Below, in pieces: positions 1-5,092 of a stretch of 5,092 bases of DNA. The position numbers were made by a program, and so were the translations under genes. The notes below the pieces were generated by a model, which did not search any database, was not told where the DNA came from, and saw nothing but the letters and a program-made list of their open reading frames with translations. The DNA is from Bacillota bacterium (GTDB taxonomy: Bacteria > Bacillota > GCA-003054495 > Carboxydocellales > JAJZTU01). The DNA is taken from the NCBI GenBank assembly GCA_021848765.1, contig JAJZTU010000253.1, positions 1 through 5,092 of the forward strand, written 5' to 3'. Each line of letters opens with the position of its first letter. Within the stretch, counting starts at the first letter, position 1.

Positions 1-1
1 C

Positions 2-604
2 GATCTCGAGGCAGCCAGTGAAGATTTGGCTTTGAAGCTTAAGCTGTTTCAGGACCTGGACAGGATGTGCCTCCCCGGGGCCATCATGTCCACCAACACC
101 TCATCCCTCAGTATTACCGAAATGGCTGCGGTAACAGGACGGCCGGGCCAGGTGGTGGGCATGCACTTTTTTAACCCTGTGCCCAAAATGAAATTAGTGG
201 AAATCGTCCGGGGTCTGAAAACGTCGGAGGAGACCATCCGGGCCGTGGCTGAAACAGCAGGGCAGATGGGCAAGGAAACGGTGGTGGTCAGCGATTTTCC
301 CGGTTTTGCCACCAGCCGCTTAAACGTCTTAATCGGGAATGAAGCATTTTACATGCTGATGGAAGGGCTAGCAAGTGCGGAAGACATCGACAAGGCGGCA
401 AAGCTGGGCCTTAATCATCCCATGGGGCCCCTGGAAATGGGCGACCTGGTGGGGCTGGACACCCGTTTAAAAGTACTTGAGCACCTGCACCGGACCCTGG
501 GGGAGCGGTTCCGGCCCTGCCCGCTCATGGTCAAATATGTCCAGGCCGGCCTGTTAGGCCGGAAAACAGGGGAGGGGGTTTACAAATATGAAAACGTCAA
601 ATGA
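2..604 (+). CDS. 3-hydroxyacyl-CoA (3-hydroxybutyryl-CoA type) dehydrogenase, 5'-truncated by window edge
   Basis: This is the C-terminal 200 residues of an NAD-dependent L-3-hydroxyacyl-CoA dehydrogenase, which oxidises (S)-3-hydroxyacyl-CoA to 3-ketoacyl-CoA. The frame is open from base 2, so the TTG at 26 is an internal Leu codon and not a start. Against the usual ~280 residues, roughly the first 80-90 are missing, including the GxGxxG nucleotide-binding loop. Visible features, numbering the first Asp as 1, are the STNTSSLSI segment (about 30-38), the GMHFFNPVP motif with catalytic His55 paired with Glu67 twelve residues later, and the C-terminal dimerisation/substrate domain with NHPMGPLE (from Asn138) and GLLGRKTGEGVY near the end. 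The position that is Asn in the common GFxVNR motif is Ser105 here (GFATSRL). The stop TGA (602-604) lies inside the next gene, an overlap of 17 nt, so the two are probably translationally coupled. Family assignment is secure; chain-length preference cannot be read from sequence. Confidence 0.93.
   Translation, partial: DLEAASEDLALKLKLFQDLDRMCLPGAIMSTNTSSLSITEMAAVTGRPGQVVGMHFFNPVPKMKLVEIVRGLKTSEETIRAVAETAGQMGKETVVVSDFPGFATSRLNVLIGNEAFYMLMEGLASAEDIDKAAKLGLNHPMGPLEMGDLVGLDTRLKVLEHLHRTLGERFRPCPLMVKYVQAGLLGRKTGEGVYKYENVK
571..578 (+). promoter_or_regulatory. Ribosome binding site of the AbfD-like gene
   Basis: A purine run GGAGGGGG lies inside the 3' end of the dehydrogenase gene and ends 9 nt before the ATG at 588. 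It supports that start over the later in-frame ATG codons. The protein from 588 also begins where the dehydratase family begins (short N-terminal helix, then the NIYMGGKPV segment). Confidence 0.7.
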
Positions 605-2045
605 CTACCGGAAAAGACTGGCCGCAATGAGGCCTAATATCTACATGGGCGGAAAACCGGTGGGCCGGGACCACCCCGCCTTTCAGCCCGGTATCAATAC
701 CCTGGCTCTGACTTTTGACCTGGTGGATTCACCCGAATACAGTGAAGTGTTAACTGCAAAATCCCATCTCACAGGGGAGAAAATCAACCGCTTTACCCAC
801 ATTCACCAGTCGGCGGATGATCTGCTGAAAAAACAGGAACTCACCCGCTGCCTGTGCCTCAAATCGGGCCGCTGCATCCAGCGCTGTATGGGAATTGATG
901 CCATGAACGCCCTCTCTGTGGTGACCAGGGAGATGGATGACGCCTTAGGGACGGAATACCACCGGCGTTTTCTCGACTATTTGCGCTTTTTCCAGGAAAG
1001 CGACCTGGTGGGGAACGCCGCCCAGACGGATGTGAAAGGAGACCGCAGTTTAAGGCCCCACCAGCAGGCCGACCCTGACCTCTATCTCCGGGTGGTGGAA
1101 AAAAGGCCGGAGGGAATTGTGGTCAGGGGAGCCAAAGCCCATAACTCCATTGCCGCTTATGCCGATGAACTGCTGGTAATACCTACCAGGGCCCTTACCC
1201 CTGAAGAGGAGGAGTGGGCGGTAGCCTTCGCTATTCCGGCTGACGCCCCGGGGATTAAATTGATCAGTGTCCCCCATACCCACCGCCAGCGTAAAGTGAT
1301 CAAGGCGCCGGTGGAAGAATACGGCACCATGCATGCCTTTACCGTCTTTGACGACGTCTTTGTACCCTGGGAGCGGGTATTCATGTGCGGCGAGGCCAAA
1401 TTTGCCGGACGGCTGGCCGCCCTGTTCGCTACCTACCACCGGCACAGCTACACAGGGTGCAAGCCGGCCATGAGCGATATTTTTACCGGCGCAACCGCAC
1501 TGGTGGCGGAGTACAACGGGATTGGCAAAGCCTCACACGTGAGGGACAAACTGGCTGACCTGGTTGCGGTAGGTGAATTGGTCTACGCAGCCGGGATTGC
1601 TGCCGGGGTTAAAGGAAGCCGTTCAAGCTCGGGTACTTATATTCCTGATGTGATCTATACCAATGTGGGACGCTACCATGCCGAAGTGAATATCTATCAT
1701 GAATATGAAACCCTGGCTGATATAGCCGGCGGGCTGGCGGCTACCCTGCCTATGGAGGAGGATTTCTATAACCCGGAAACCAGGCCGTACCTGGAAAAAT
1801 ACATCATGCGCAAAGCGGATGTACCTGCCGAGTACCAGCACAGATGCTACCGGTTGATTGAAAACCTGATCTGCTCCTCCACCGGGGCAGCAGCCCAGAT
1901 CAGCGGAATTCACGGCGGCGGCTCACCGGTTATGGAGAAGATTGCCATTATGGGGAGGTATGACCTGGAGGCAAGGAAGCGGGTGGCCAAATACCTGGCC
2001 GGGATTCCCGGCGGGGAGGATGGGGAAAATGGGGGATTATCATAA
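588..2045 (+). CDS. 4-hydroxybutyryl-CoA dehydratase / vinylacetyl-CoA delta-isomerase family protein (AbfD-like)
   Basis: This 485-residue protein matches the flavin plus [4Fe-4S] dehydratase family typified by Clostridium aminobutyricum AbfD (490 aa), which converts 4-hydroxybutyryl-CoA to crotonyl-CoA by a ketyl-radical mechanism and isomerises vinylacetyl-CoA. It resembles AbfD throughout: NIYMGGKPV, INRFTHIHQSADDL, TDVKGDRSL, GIVVRGAKAH, VFDDVFVPWERVF, KASHVRDKL, DIAGGL and IHGGGSP. The four cluster ligands align: Cys96 and Cys100 (CIQRC), His284 and Cys291 (HRHSYTGC). These match AbfD Cys99, Cys103, His292 and Cys299. Tyr288 and Lys292 (AbfD Tyr296, Lys300) are kept, and Ser187 replaces Thr190. 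AbfD Glu257 and Glu455, both implicated in catalysis, align with His249 and Ser439 by my recalled alignment, so the substrate or reaction may differ. The cysteines and His separate it from oxygen-using HpaB hydroxylases. A Gly/acid-rich tail (from about residue 474) also encodes the next gene's ribosome-binding site. It overlaps both neighbours by 17 nt. Cytosolic, with no signal or membrane segment. Confidence 0.88.
   Translation: MKTSNDYRKRLAAMRPNIYMGGKPVGRDHPAFQPGINTLALTFDLVDSPEYSEVLTAKSHLTGEKINRFTHIHQSADDLLKKQELTRCLCLKSGRCIQRCMGIDAMNALSVVTREMDDALGTEYHRRFLDYLRFFQESDLVGNAAQTDVKGDRSLRPHQQADPDLYLRVVEKRPEGIVVRGAKAHNSIAAYADELLVIPTRALTPEEEEWAVAFAIPADAPGIKLISVPHTHRQRKVIKAPVEEYGTMHAFTVFDDVFVPWERVFMCGEAKFAGRLAALFATYHRHSYTGCKPAMSDIFTGATALVAEYNGIGKASHVRDKLADLVAVGELVYAAGIAAGVKGSRSSSGTYIPDVIYTNVGRYHAEVNIYHEYETLADIAGGLAATLPMEEDFYNPETRPYLEKYIMRKADVPAEYQHRCYRLIENLICSSTGAAAQISGIHGGGSPVMEKIAIMGRYDLEARKRVAKYLAGIPGGEDGENGGLS
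2013..2019 (+). promoter_or_regulatory. Ribosome binding site that fixes the enoyl-CoA hydratase start
   Basis: GGGGAGG inside the last codons of the AbfD-like gene ends 9 nt before the ATG at 2029. An in-frame ATG at 2020 directly abuts this site and would have no spacer, so 2029 is the better start. The longer frame opening at 1942 lies entirely inside the upstream gene and adds residues with no family match. Confidence 0.7.
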
Positions 2046-2808
2046 CCTGGTCCTGGAAAAGAGGACGGACATCCTGCTGGTGACCGTTAACCGCCCGGAA
2101 GTCCGCAACGCCCTTAATTGGGAAACCTGGCAGGAGATCGGCCGGTTAGCCCGGGACATTGACAGTGACAGCACAGTCAAGGCAGTAGTCATTACCGGGG
2201 CCGGGGATAAGGCTTTTGCCGCAGGGGCTGACCTGCGCTGGCTTCTTGGGCGGACGGCGGCAGATGCCCTGGAGCCCGGAGCCCAGGCTGCCTTAAACGA
2301 CCTGGAGAATACGACTAAGCCTACAATTGCCGCAATTAACGGCTACGCCCTGGGGGGCGGCTGTGAACTGGCGCTGGTCTGTGACTTAAGAATCGCCAGC
2401 GAACAGGCCCGGTTGGGCCTTCCGGAAACCGGGGTGGGAATTTTGCCGGGGGCCGGGGGTACCCAACGGCTCCCGCGCCTGGTAGGCAAAGCCAAAGCGA
2501 AGGAACTTATTTTTACCGGCGAGATTATCGATGCCGCAGAGGCGGAAAGAATCGGGCTGGTTAACCGGGTTGTCCCCCACGGGCAATTGCTGGAGACAGC
2601 CCTGGAAATTGCGGAAAGGATAATCCGCAGGGCGCCGCTGGCAATCCGTATGGCCAAAAGGGTGATTGACCTGGGGATGGCTACGGATTTTGCCACCGGG
2701 TTAGCCCTGGAAAAATCCTGCCAGGCCTTCCTGTACGGGACAGAGGACAGATTGGAAGGTATGACGGCTTTTCTCGAAAAGCGGACCCCGGTTTTTAAGG
2801 GAAAATAG
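2029..2808 (+). CDS. Enoyl-CoA hydratase (crotonase family)
   Basis: This 259-residue cytosolic enzyme adds water across the 2,3-double bond of an enoyl-CoA to give a 3-hydroxyacyl-CoA. The length is typical of monofunctional crotonases. Starting at MGDYHNL, the first oxyanion-hole segment is AFAAGADL (about 62-69) and the second is GYALGGGCEL (105-114). The two catalytic acids of true hydratases are present, Glu113 (GGGCEL) and Glu133 (LGLPET), followed by GILPGAGGTQRLPRLVG (137-153). The C-terminus EGMTAFLEKRTPVF is also standard. Both glutamates argue for hydratase rather than dehalogenase or isomerase activity. It sits between the AbfD-like gene (17-nt overlap) and the ligase (46-nt gap). 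It could hydrate crotonyl-CoA formed by an AbfD-type enzyme and feed the dehydrogenase at 2-604. It could equally act on cyclohex-1-ene-carboxyl-CoA, as BadK does in alicyclic acid degradation. The substrate cannot be settled from sequence. Confidence 0.93.
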   Translation: MGDYHNLVLEKRTDILLVTVNRPEVRNALNWETWQEIGRLARDIDSDSTVKAVVITGAGDKAFAAGADLRWLLGRTAADALEPGAQAALNDLENTTKPTIAAINGYALGGGCELALVCDLRIASEQARLGLPETGVGILPGAGGTQRLPRLVGKAKAKELIFTGEIIDAAEAERIGLVNRVVPHGQLLETALEIAERIIRRAPLAIRMAKRVIDLGMATDFATGLALEKSCQAFLYGTEDRLEGMTAFLEKRTPVFKGK

Positions 2809-2828
2809 GGTTTTGGGAGGCGAATCGG

Positions 2829-2858
2829 ATGGCGGGAACGAGGAGGCGAGTAGGATGA
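2829..2858 (+). CDS. Possible nine-codon leader ORF (MAGTRRRVG) coupled to the ligase
   Basis: The first copy of the tandem repeat has a strong Shine-Dalgarno (GGGAGG, 2815-2820) 8 nt before the ATG at 2829. The frame reads Met-Ala-Gly-Thr-Arg-Arg-Arg-Val-Gly and stops at TGA 2856-2858, which overlaps the ligase start codon as ATGA. Three arginine codons in a row (AGG AGG CGA) fall on the ligase's own Shine-Dalgarno, so a ribosome translating the leader would cover that site. The layout is seen directly. That the leader is translated or has a regulatory role is inference. It may simply be a by-product of the duplication. Confidence 0.35.
   Translation: MAGTRRRVG
2841..2846 (+). promoter_or_regulatory. 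Ribosome binding site of the acyl-CoA ligase
   Basis: AGGAGG ends 8 nt before the ATG at 2855, an optimal layout, and selects this start over the in-frame TTG at 2813 and the in-frame ATG at 2867. It lies in the second copy of the tandem repeat and inside the possible leader ORF. Confidence 0.75.
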
Positions 2859-4432
2859 CAGGAACGATGTTGGAAGTCCCTGAGAAATTTAATATAACCG
2901 GTCTGCTGGTAGATTCCCATATAGGGCAGGGACGCGGGCTGGAAGCGGCTGTCTTTTACAGGGACAAATATCTGACCTATGAGGATGTTTATCATGAGGT
3001 GAACAAAACCGGAAACATGTTGAAAAGTTTAGGTGTGCGCAGGGAACAGCGGGTACTGATTTTGCTCCCGGATTGCCCTGAGTTTATTTATACTTTTTTA
3101 GGCGCGATAAAAATCGGTGCGGTCCCGGTCCCGTTAAATACCATGCTGAATGCCAAAGACTATGCTTATTATCTTTACGACAGCCGGGCAGTGGCCCTGG
3201 TAGTGGCTGCGGAGCTGCTGCCCCAGGTGAAGGGGGTCCTGCCCCAGGCCACGGAACTGAAGGAGGTAATCGTAGTAGGAGAAGGGAGAAGCGTTTACCG
3301 GAATTATGCTGAATTGGTTTCGGCGGCCTCACCGGAACTGATGCCTGCTGAAACCAGCAGGGATGACGCCTGTTATTGGCTCTACAGCTCCGGAAGCACC
3401 GGAATGCCCAAAGGTACTATTCATTTACACCATGATATGGTTTTTGCCGTAAATTTCCTTGATCAGGCGGTTACCAACATCAGGCCCGGGGACAGGATAT
3501 TTTCCGTGTCCAAAATGTTTTTTTCCTATGGCAATAATAATTCCATTTTCATGCCCTTTCTGTCCGGGGTCCCCGTTATCCTGTTACCCGAACGGCCCGA
3601 GCCCCGGCGGATTCGGGAAATTGTGGAAAAGCACAGGCCCACCGTTTATTTCGGCGTGCCCAGCTCATATTCCGCTATTCTCAGAAGTGCTGAGGAGGGC
3701 CTAAGGTTTGATTTCAGTTCGGTCCGTTTATTTATTTCGGCGGGGGAAAACCTGCCTAAAACCTTGCTGGAAAAGTGGCAGCAAAGATTCGGGGCGGAAA
3801 TTCTCGATGGCATCGGTTCTACTGAGGCCGGTCATATCTTTATCTGCAACCGGCCCGGCGAAATCCGGCCTGGCAGCTCGGGCAGGGCGCTGCCAGGGTA
3901 TGAATTCAAGATTGTTGATGAAAATGACAACAAACTTCCCGTAGGCGCTGTAGGCGAGCTTAAGCTGAAAAGTGACGGAGTGGCTGCCGGGTACTGGAAT
4001 AAACATCATAAGACCAAAAAGACATTTGTCGGGGAATGGCTGTATACCGGCGACCAGTTCAGTATTGACGGGGACGGGTACTTTTGGTACTCCGGCCGGT
4101 CTGATGACATGATTAAAGTAGGGGGTATCTGGGTTTCCCCGATTGAAGTGGAAGACGCCCTCCTGGGGTACCCCTGCGTTAAGGAATGCGCAGTGGTAGG
4201 CGCTATGGACAGGGACGGTCTGATTAAACTGGCTGCCCATGTGGTCTTAAACAACGGTTATGACCCGGGTGAGCAGATGACCCGTGAACTGCGGGACTTC
4301 GTTAAAACCACGGCCGGTGCTTTTAAGGCCCCGCGCTGGGTTAATTATGTAACGGAACTGCCCAGGACCGCTTCCGGGAAAATCCAGCGTTTCAAACTCA
4401 GGGAATCATCCGCCAAAATGCAGATCAGTTAA
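2855..4432 (+). CDS. AMP-forming acyl-CoA ligase, benzoate-CoA ligase group
   Basis: This 525-residue cytosolic adenylate-forming enzyme would activate a carboxylic acid with ATP and CoA, giving acyl-CoA, AMP and PPi. Motifs in order are the P-loop YSSGSTGMPKG (177-187), GIGSTEAGHIF (319-329), YTGD (397-400), the hinge region YSGRSDDMIKVGG (412-424) and the C-terminal PRTASGKIQR (503-512) with catalytic Lys509. The WLYSSGSTG context, the MFFSYGNNN segment (221-229) and HIF after the GSTE motif (His327, Ile328) resemble benzoate-CoA ligases. In that group the equivalent Ala-Tyr and His-Ile positions line the aromatic pocket; here the first pair is Ser224-Tyr225. Benzoate, a substituted benzoate or a cyclohexane/cyclohexene carboxylate are therefore plausible substrates, and a short hydroxy acid such as 4-hydroxybutyrate remains possible given the upstream AbfD-like gene. 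Length is normal for the group. The start at 2855 is preceded by a duplicated ribosome-binding region, and 18 nt separate the stop from the SDR gene. Confidence 0.88.
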   Translation: MTGTMLEVPEKFNITGLLVDSHIGQGRGLEAAVFYRDKYLTYEDVYHEVNKTGNMLKSLGVRREQRVLILLPDCPEFIYTFLGAIKIGAVPVPLNTMLNAKDYAYYLYDSRAVALVVAAELLPQVKGVLPQATELKEVIVVGEGRSVYRNYAELVSAASPELMPAETSRDDACYWLYSSGSTGMPKGTIHLHHDMVFAVNFLDQAVTNIRPGDRIFSVSKMFFSYGNNNSIFMPFLSGVPVILLPERPEPRRIREIVEKHRPTVYFGVPSSYSAILRSAEEGLRFDFSSVRLFISAGENLPKTLLEKWQQRFGAEILDGIGSTEAGHIFICNRPGEIRPGSSGRALPGYEFKIVDENDNKLPVGAVGELKLKSDGVAAGYWNKHHKTKKTFVGEWLYTGDQFSIDGDGYFWYSGRSDDMIKVGGIWVSPIEVEDALLGYPCVKECAVVGAMDRDGLIKLAAHVVLNNGYDPGEQMTRELRDFVKTTAGAFKAPRWVNYVTELPRTASGKIQRFKLRESSAKMQIS

Positions 4433-4437
4433 GGAAT

Positions 4438-4442
4438 GGGGG
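4438..4442 (+). promoter_or_regulatory. Weak ribosome binding site of the SDR gene
   Basis: GGGGG ends 8 nt before the ATG at 4451. A further AAGGA at 4431-4435 is 15 nt away. This is weaker than the other sites in the cluster. An in-frame TAG at 4445-4447 rules out any start further upstream. Confidence 0.45.
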
Positions 4443-4450
4443 TATAGTCT

Positions 4451-5092
4451 ATGCATAACTATCCTAGGGTTTTACAGGACCAGGTGGCCATAGTCACCGG
4501 GGGCACCAGGGGGGTGGGATTTGGCCTGGCCACTGCACTGGCCCGCGCCGGCGCCGATTTGGCTGTGGTCAGCCGCAATCCCCGGCAGGGGCAGGAGGCA
4601 GCAGAGGCATTGGCGGGCTGGGGCGGCCGGGTGAAATATATCGAAGCTGACGTAACCCGGCTGAGTGACCTGCAGCGCATGGTGGAGGAGAAGTTAAAGG
4701 AATACGGCAAGATTGACATCCTGGTCAATAACGCGGGCACAGCCATAACCAGACCGGTTTTGGACACTACAGAGGAGGAATGGGACCGGGTTGTCGACAC
4801 CAATCTCAAAAGTGTCTTCTTTGCCTGCCGGGAGGTGGGAAAGGTAATGATTAGCCAGCAAAAAGGCAAAATCATCAACATTGCTTCCATTTCCGGCCAG
4901 TCAGCATCTCCTTTGATTGCCTCTTACTGTGCCAGTAAGGCCGGGGTAATCCAGTTGACCAAGGCGCTGGCCCTGGAGTGGGCCCGTTACCGCATTAATG
5001 TCAATGCCATAGGCCCCGGGTACATCAGGACAGATTTGAACAAAAAAGAATTGGAAAATGAAAAGGTATACCAGAGCATTGTCAGCCGGATA
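4451..5092 (+). CDS. Classical short-chain dehydrogenase/reductase (SDR), 3'-truncated by window edge
   Basis: The frame is open from ATG 4451 to the last base, giving 214 residues of a protein usually about 250-260 long, so some 40 C-terminal residues lie outside. It has every classical SDR motif: cofactor loop TGGTRGVG (16-23), Asp67-Val68 (ADV), NNAG (93-96), Asn118, catalytic Ser146, Tyr159 and Lys163 (YCASK), then GPGYIRTD (188-195). Arg20 in the glycine loop and Ser41-Arg42 after the second strand, with no acidic residue there, suggest NADP(H) preference; this is inference. The run LTKALALEWARYRINVNAIG resembles gluconate 5-dehydrogenase-like and FabG-like SDRs, so automatic names may be misleading. 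In this operon it more likely handles a hydroxy/keto acyl-CoA or an alcohol/aldehyde intermediate. BadH, the 2-hydroxycyclohexanecarboxyl-CoA dehydrogenase, is also an SDR. Substrate unknown. Confidence 0.9.
   Translation, partial: MHNYPRVLQDQVAIVTGGTRGVGFGLATALARAGADLAVVSRNPRQGQEAAEALAGWGGRVKYIEADVTRLSDLQRMVEEKLKEYGKIDILVNNAGTAITRPVLDTTEEEWDRVVDTNLKSVFFACREVGKVMISQQKGKIINIASISGQSASPLIASYCASKAGVIQLTKALALEWARYRINVNAIGPGYIRTDLNKKELENEKVYQSIVSRI

Larger units (their letters stand above)
2815..2866 (+). repeat. 26-bp imperfect tandem duplication of the ligase translation-start region
   Basis: Two adjacent 26-bp units, 2815-2840 and 2841-2866, match at 21 of 26 positions by eye. Each contains a Shine-Dalgarno core (GGGAGG or AGGAGG), an 8-nt spacer, an ATG (2829 and 2855) and a Gly-Thr coding segment ending in GGAACG. 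Because 26 is not a multiple of three, the first ATG is in a different frame from the ligase. The repeat fills nearly all of the gap between the hydratase stop and the ligase start. Confidence 0.85.
2..5092 (+). other. Putative operon of acyl-CoA metabolism, both ends outside the window
   Basis: Five consecutive genes run on the + strand with junctions of -17, -17, +46 and +18 nt. I see no hairpin followed by a T-run, and no convincing promoter, in any gap. Co-transcription is therefore likely. The set (ligase, radical dehydratase/isomerase, hydratase, 3-hydroxyacyl-CoA dehydrogenase, SDR) makes chemical sense as one catabolic route for a carboxylic acid. Thiolase, electron-transfer, transport or regulator genes that would identify the substrate are not in view. 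Confidence 0.75.

Noticed and set aside
1050..1445. 131-codon antisense open frame within the AbfD-like gene
   Set aside because: It lies wholly antisense to a gene with clear family motifs, has no recognisable protein features and reflects GC-rich third positions.
1531..1544. Inverted repeat CCTCAC-AC-GTGAGG, a possible operator
   Set aside because: It sits mid-gene over the KASHVRDKL motif, which resembles the matching AbfD segment, so protein constraint explains it.
1942..2028. Upstream extension of the enoyl-CoA hydratase to an ATG at 1942
   Set aside because: The extra 29 residues lie within the AbfD-like gene, match nothing in the crotonase family, and the Shine-Dalgarno at 2013-2019 points to 2029.
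588..2045. Annotation as an oxygen-dependent 4-hydroxyphenylacetate 3-monooxygenase (HpaB)
   Set aside because: The CX3C and HX6C iron-sulfur ligands and end-to-end resemblance to AbfD fit the anaerobic dehydratase branch; HpaB enzymes lack the cluster.
2813..2854. TTG start at 2813 giving a 539-residue ligase
   Set aside because: The extra 14 residues come from the tandem repeat and are not family-like; AGGAGG at 2841-2846 is ideally placed for ATG 2855.
4166..4175. Ten-base palindrome GGGGTACCCC
   Set aside because: It is a short palindrome inside ligase coding sequence, with no loop, no T-run and no regulatory context.
3728..4240. 170-codon antisense open frame within the ligase gene
   Set aside because: It is fully inside the ligase coding sequence, which carries all the adenylate-forming motifs there, and its translation shows no known motif.
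4436..4447. ATG at 4436 as an earlier SDR start
   Set aside because: It is in frame but hits TAG after three codons.
4459..4890. 143-codon antisense open frame at the right end
   Set aside because: The + strand here encodes an SDR with all its canonical motifs in order; the antisense frame is its shadow.

Overview
The window is a compact, single-strand (+) gene cluster of acyl-CoA metabolism. It has five protein genes, the first and last cut by the window edges, and almost no intergenic DNA. GC content is moderate to fairly high, Shine-Dalgarno sequences are strong (GGAGG type), and one gene encodes an oxygen-sensitive [4Fe-4S]/FAD dehydratase-type enzyme. Together these suggest an anaerobic bacterium, most likely a clostridial Firmicute of the Peptococcaceae/Desulfotomaculum/Pelotomaculum type. 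That taxon is an inference from gene style; no marker gene is present.

Layout: (1) 2-604, the C-terminal two thirds of a 3-hydroxyacyl-CoA (3-hydroxybutyryl-CoA type) dehydrogenase. (2) 588-2045, a 4-hydroxybutyryl-CoA dehydratase/vinylacetyl-CoA isomerase family protein with all four iron-sulfur ligands but changes at two catalytic glutamates. (3) 2029-2808, an enoyl-CoA hydratase with both catalytic glutamates. (4) 2855-4432, an AMP-forming acyl-CoA ligase of the benzoate-CoA ligase group. (5) 4451-5092, the first 214 residues of a classical SDR oxidoreductase. The first three genes overlap by 17 nt at each junction. The others are separated by 46 and 18 nt. No terminator or promoter is visible, so this looks like the middle of one operon.

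Two readings of the pathway fit. In the first, the ligase activates 4-hydroxybutyrate, the dehydratase makes crotonyl-CoA, the hydratase makes 3-hydroxybutyryl-CoA and the dehydrogenase makes acetoacetyl-CoA. In the second, the operon degrades an aromatic or alicyclic acid: a benzoate/cyclohexanecarboxylate-type ligase, a BadK-like hydratase, a BadH-like SDR, a 3-hydroxyacyl-CoA dehydrogenase, and a repurposed AbfD-like radical enzyme acting on an unknown CoA ester. The ligase pocket and the altered dehydratase active site lean towards the second reading.

The oddest DNA-level feature is a 26-bp imperfect tandem duplication (2815-2866) just before the ligase. It duplicates the whole ribosome-binding site and start codon. 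It thereby creates a nine-codon leader ORF whose stop overlaps the ligase start as ATGA.
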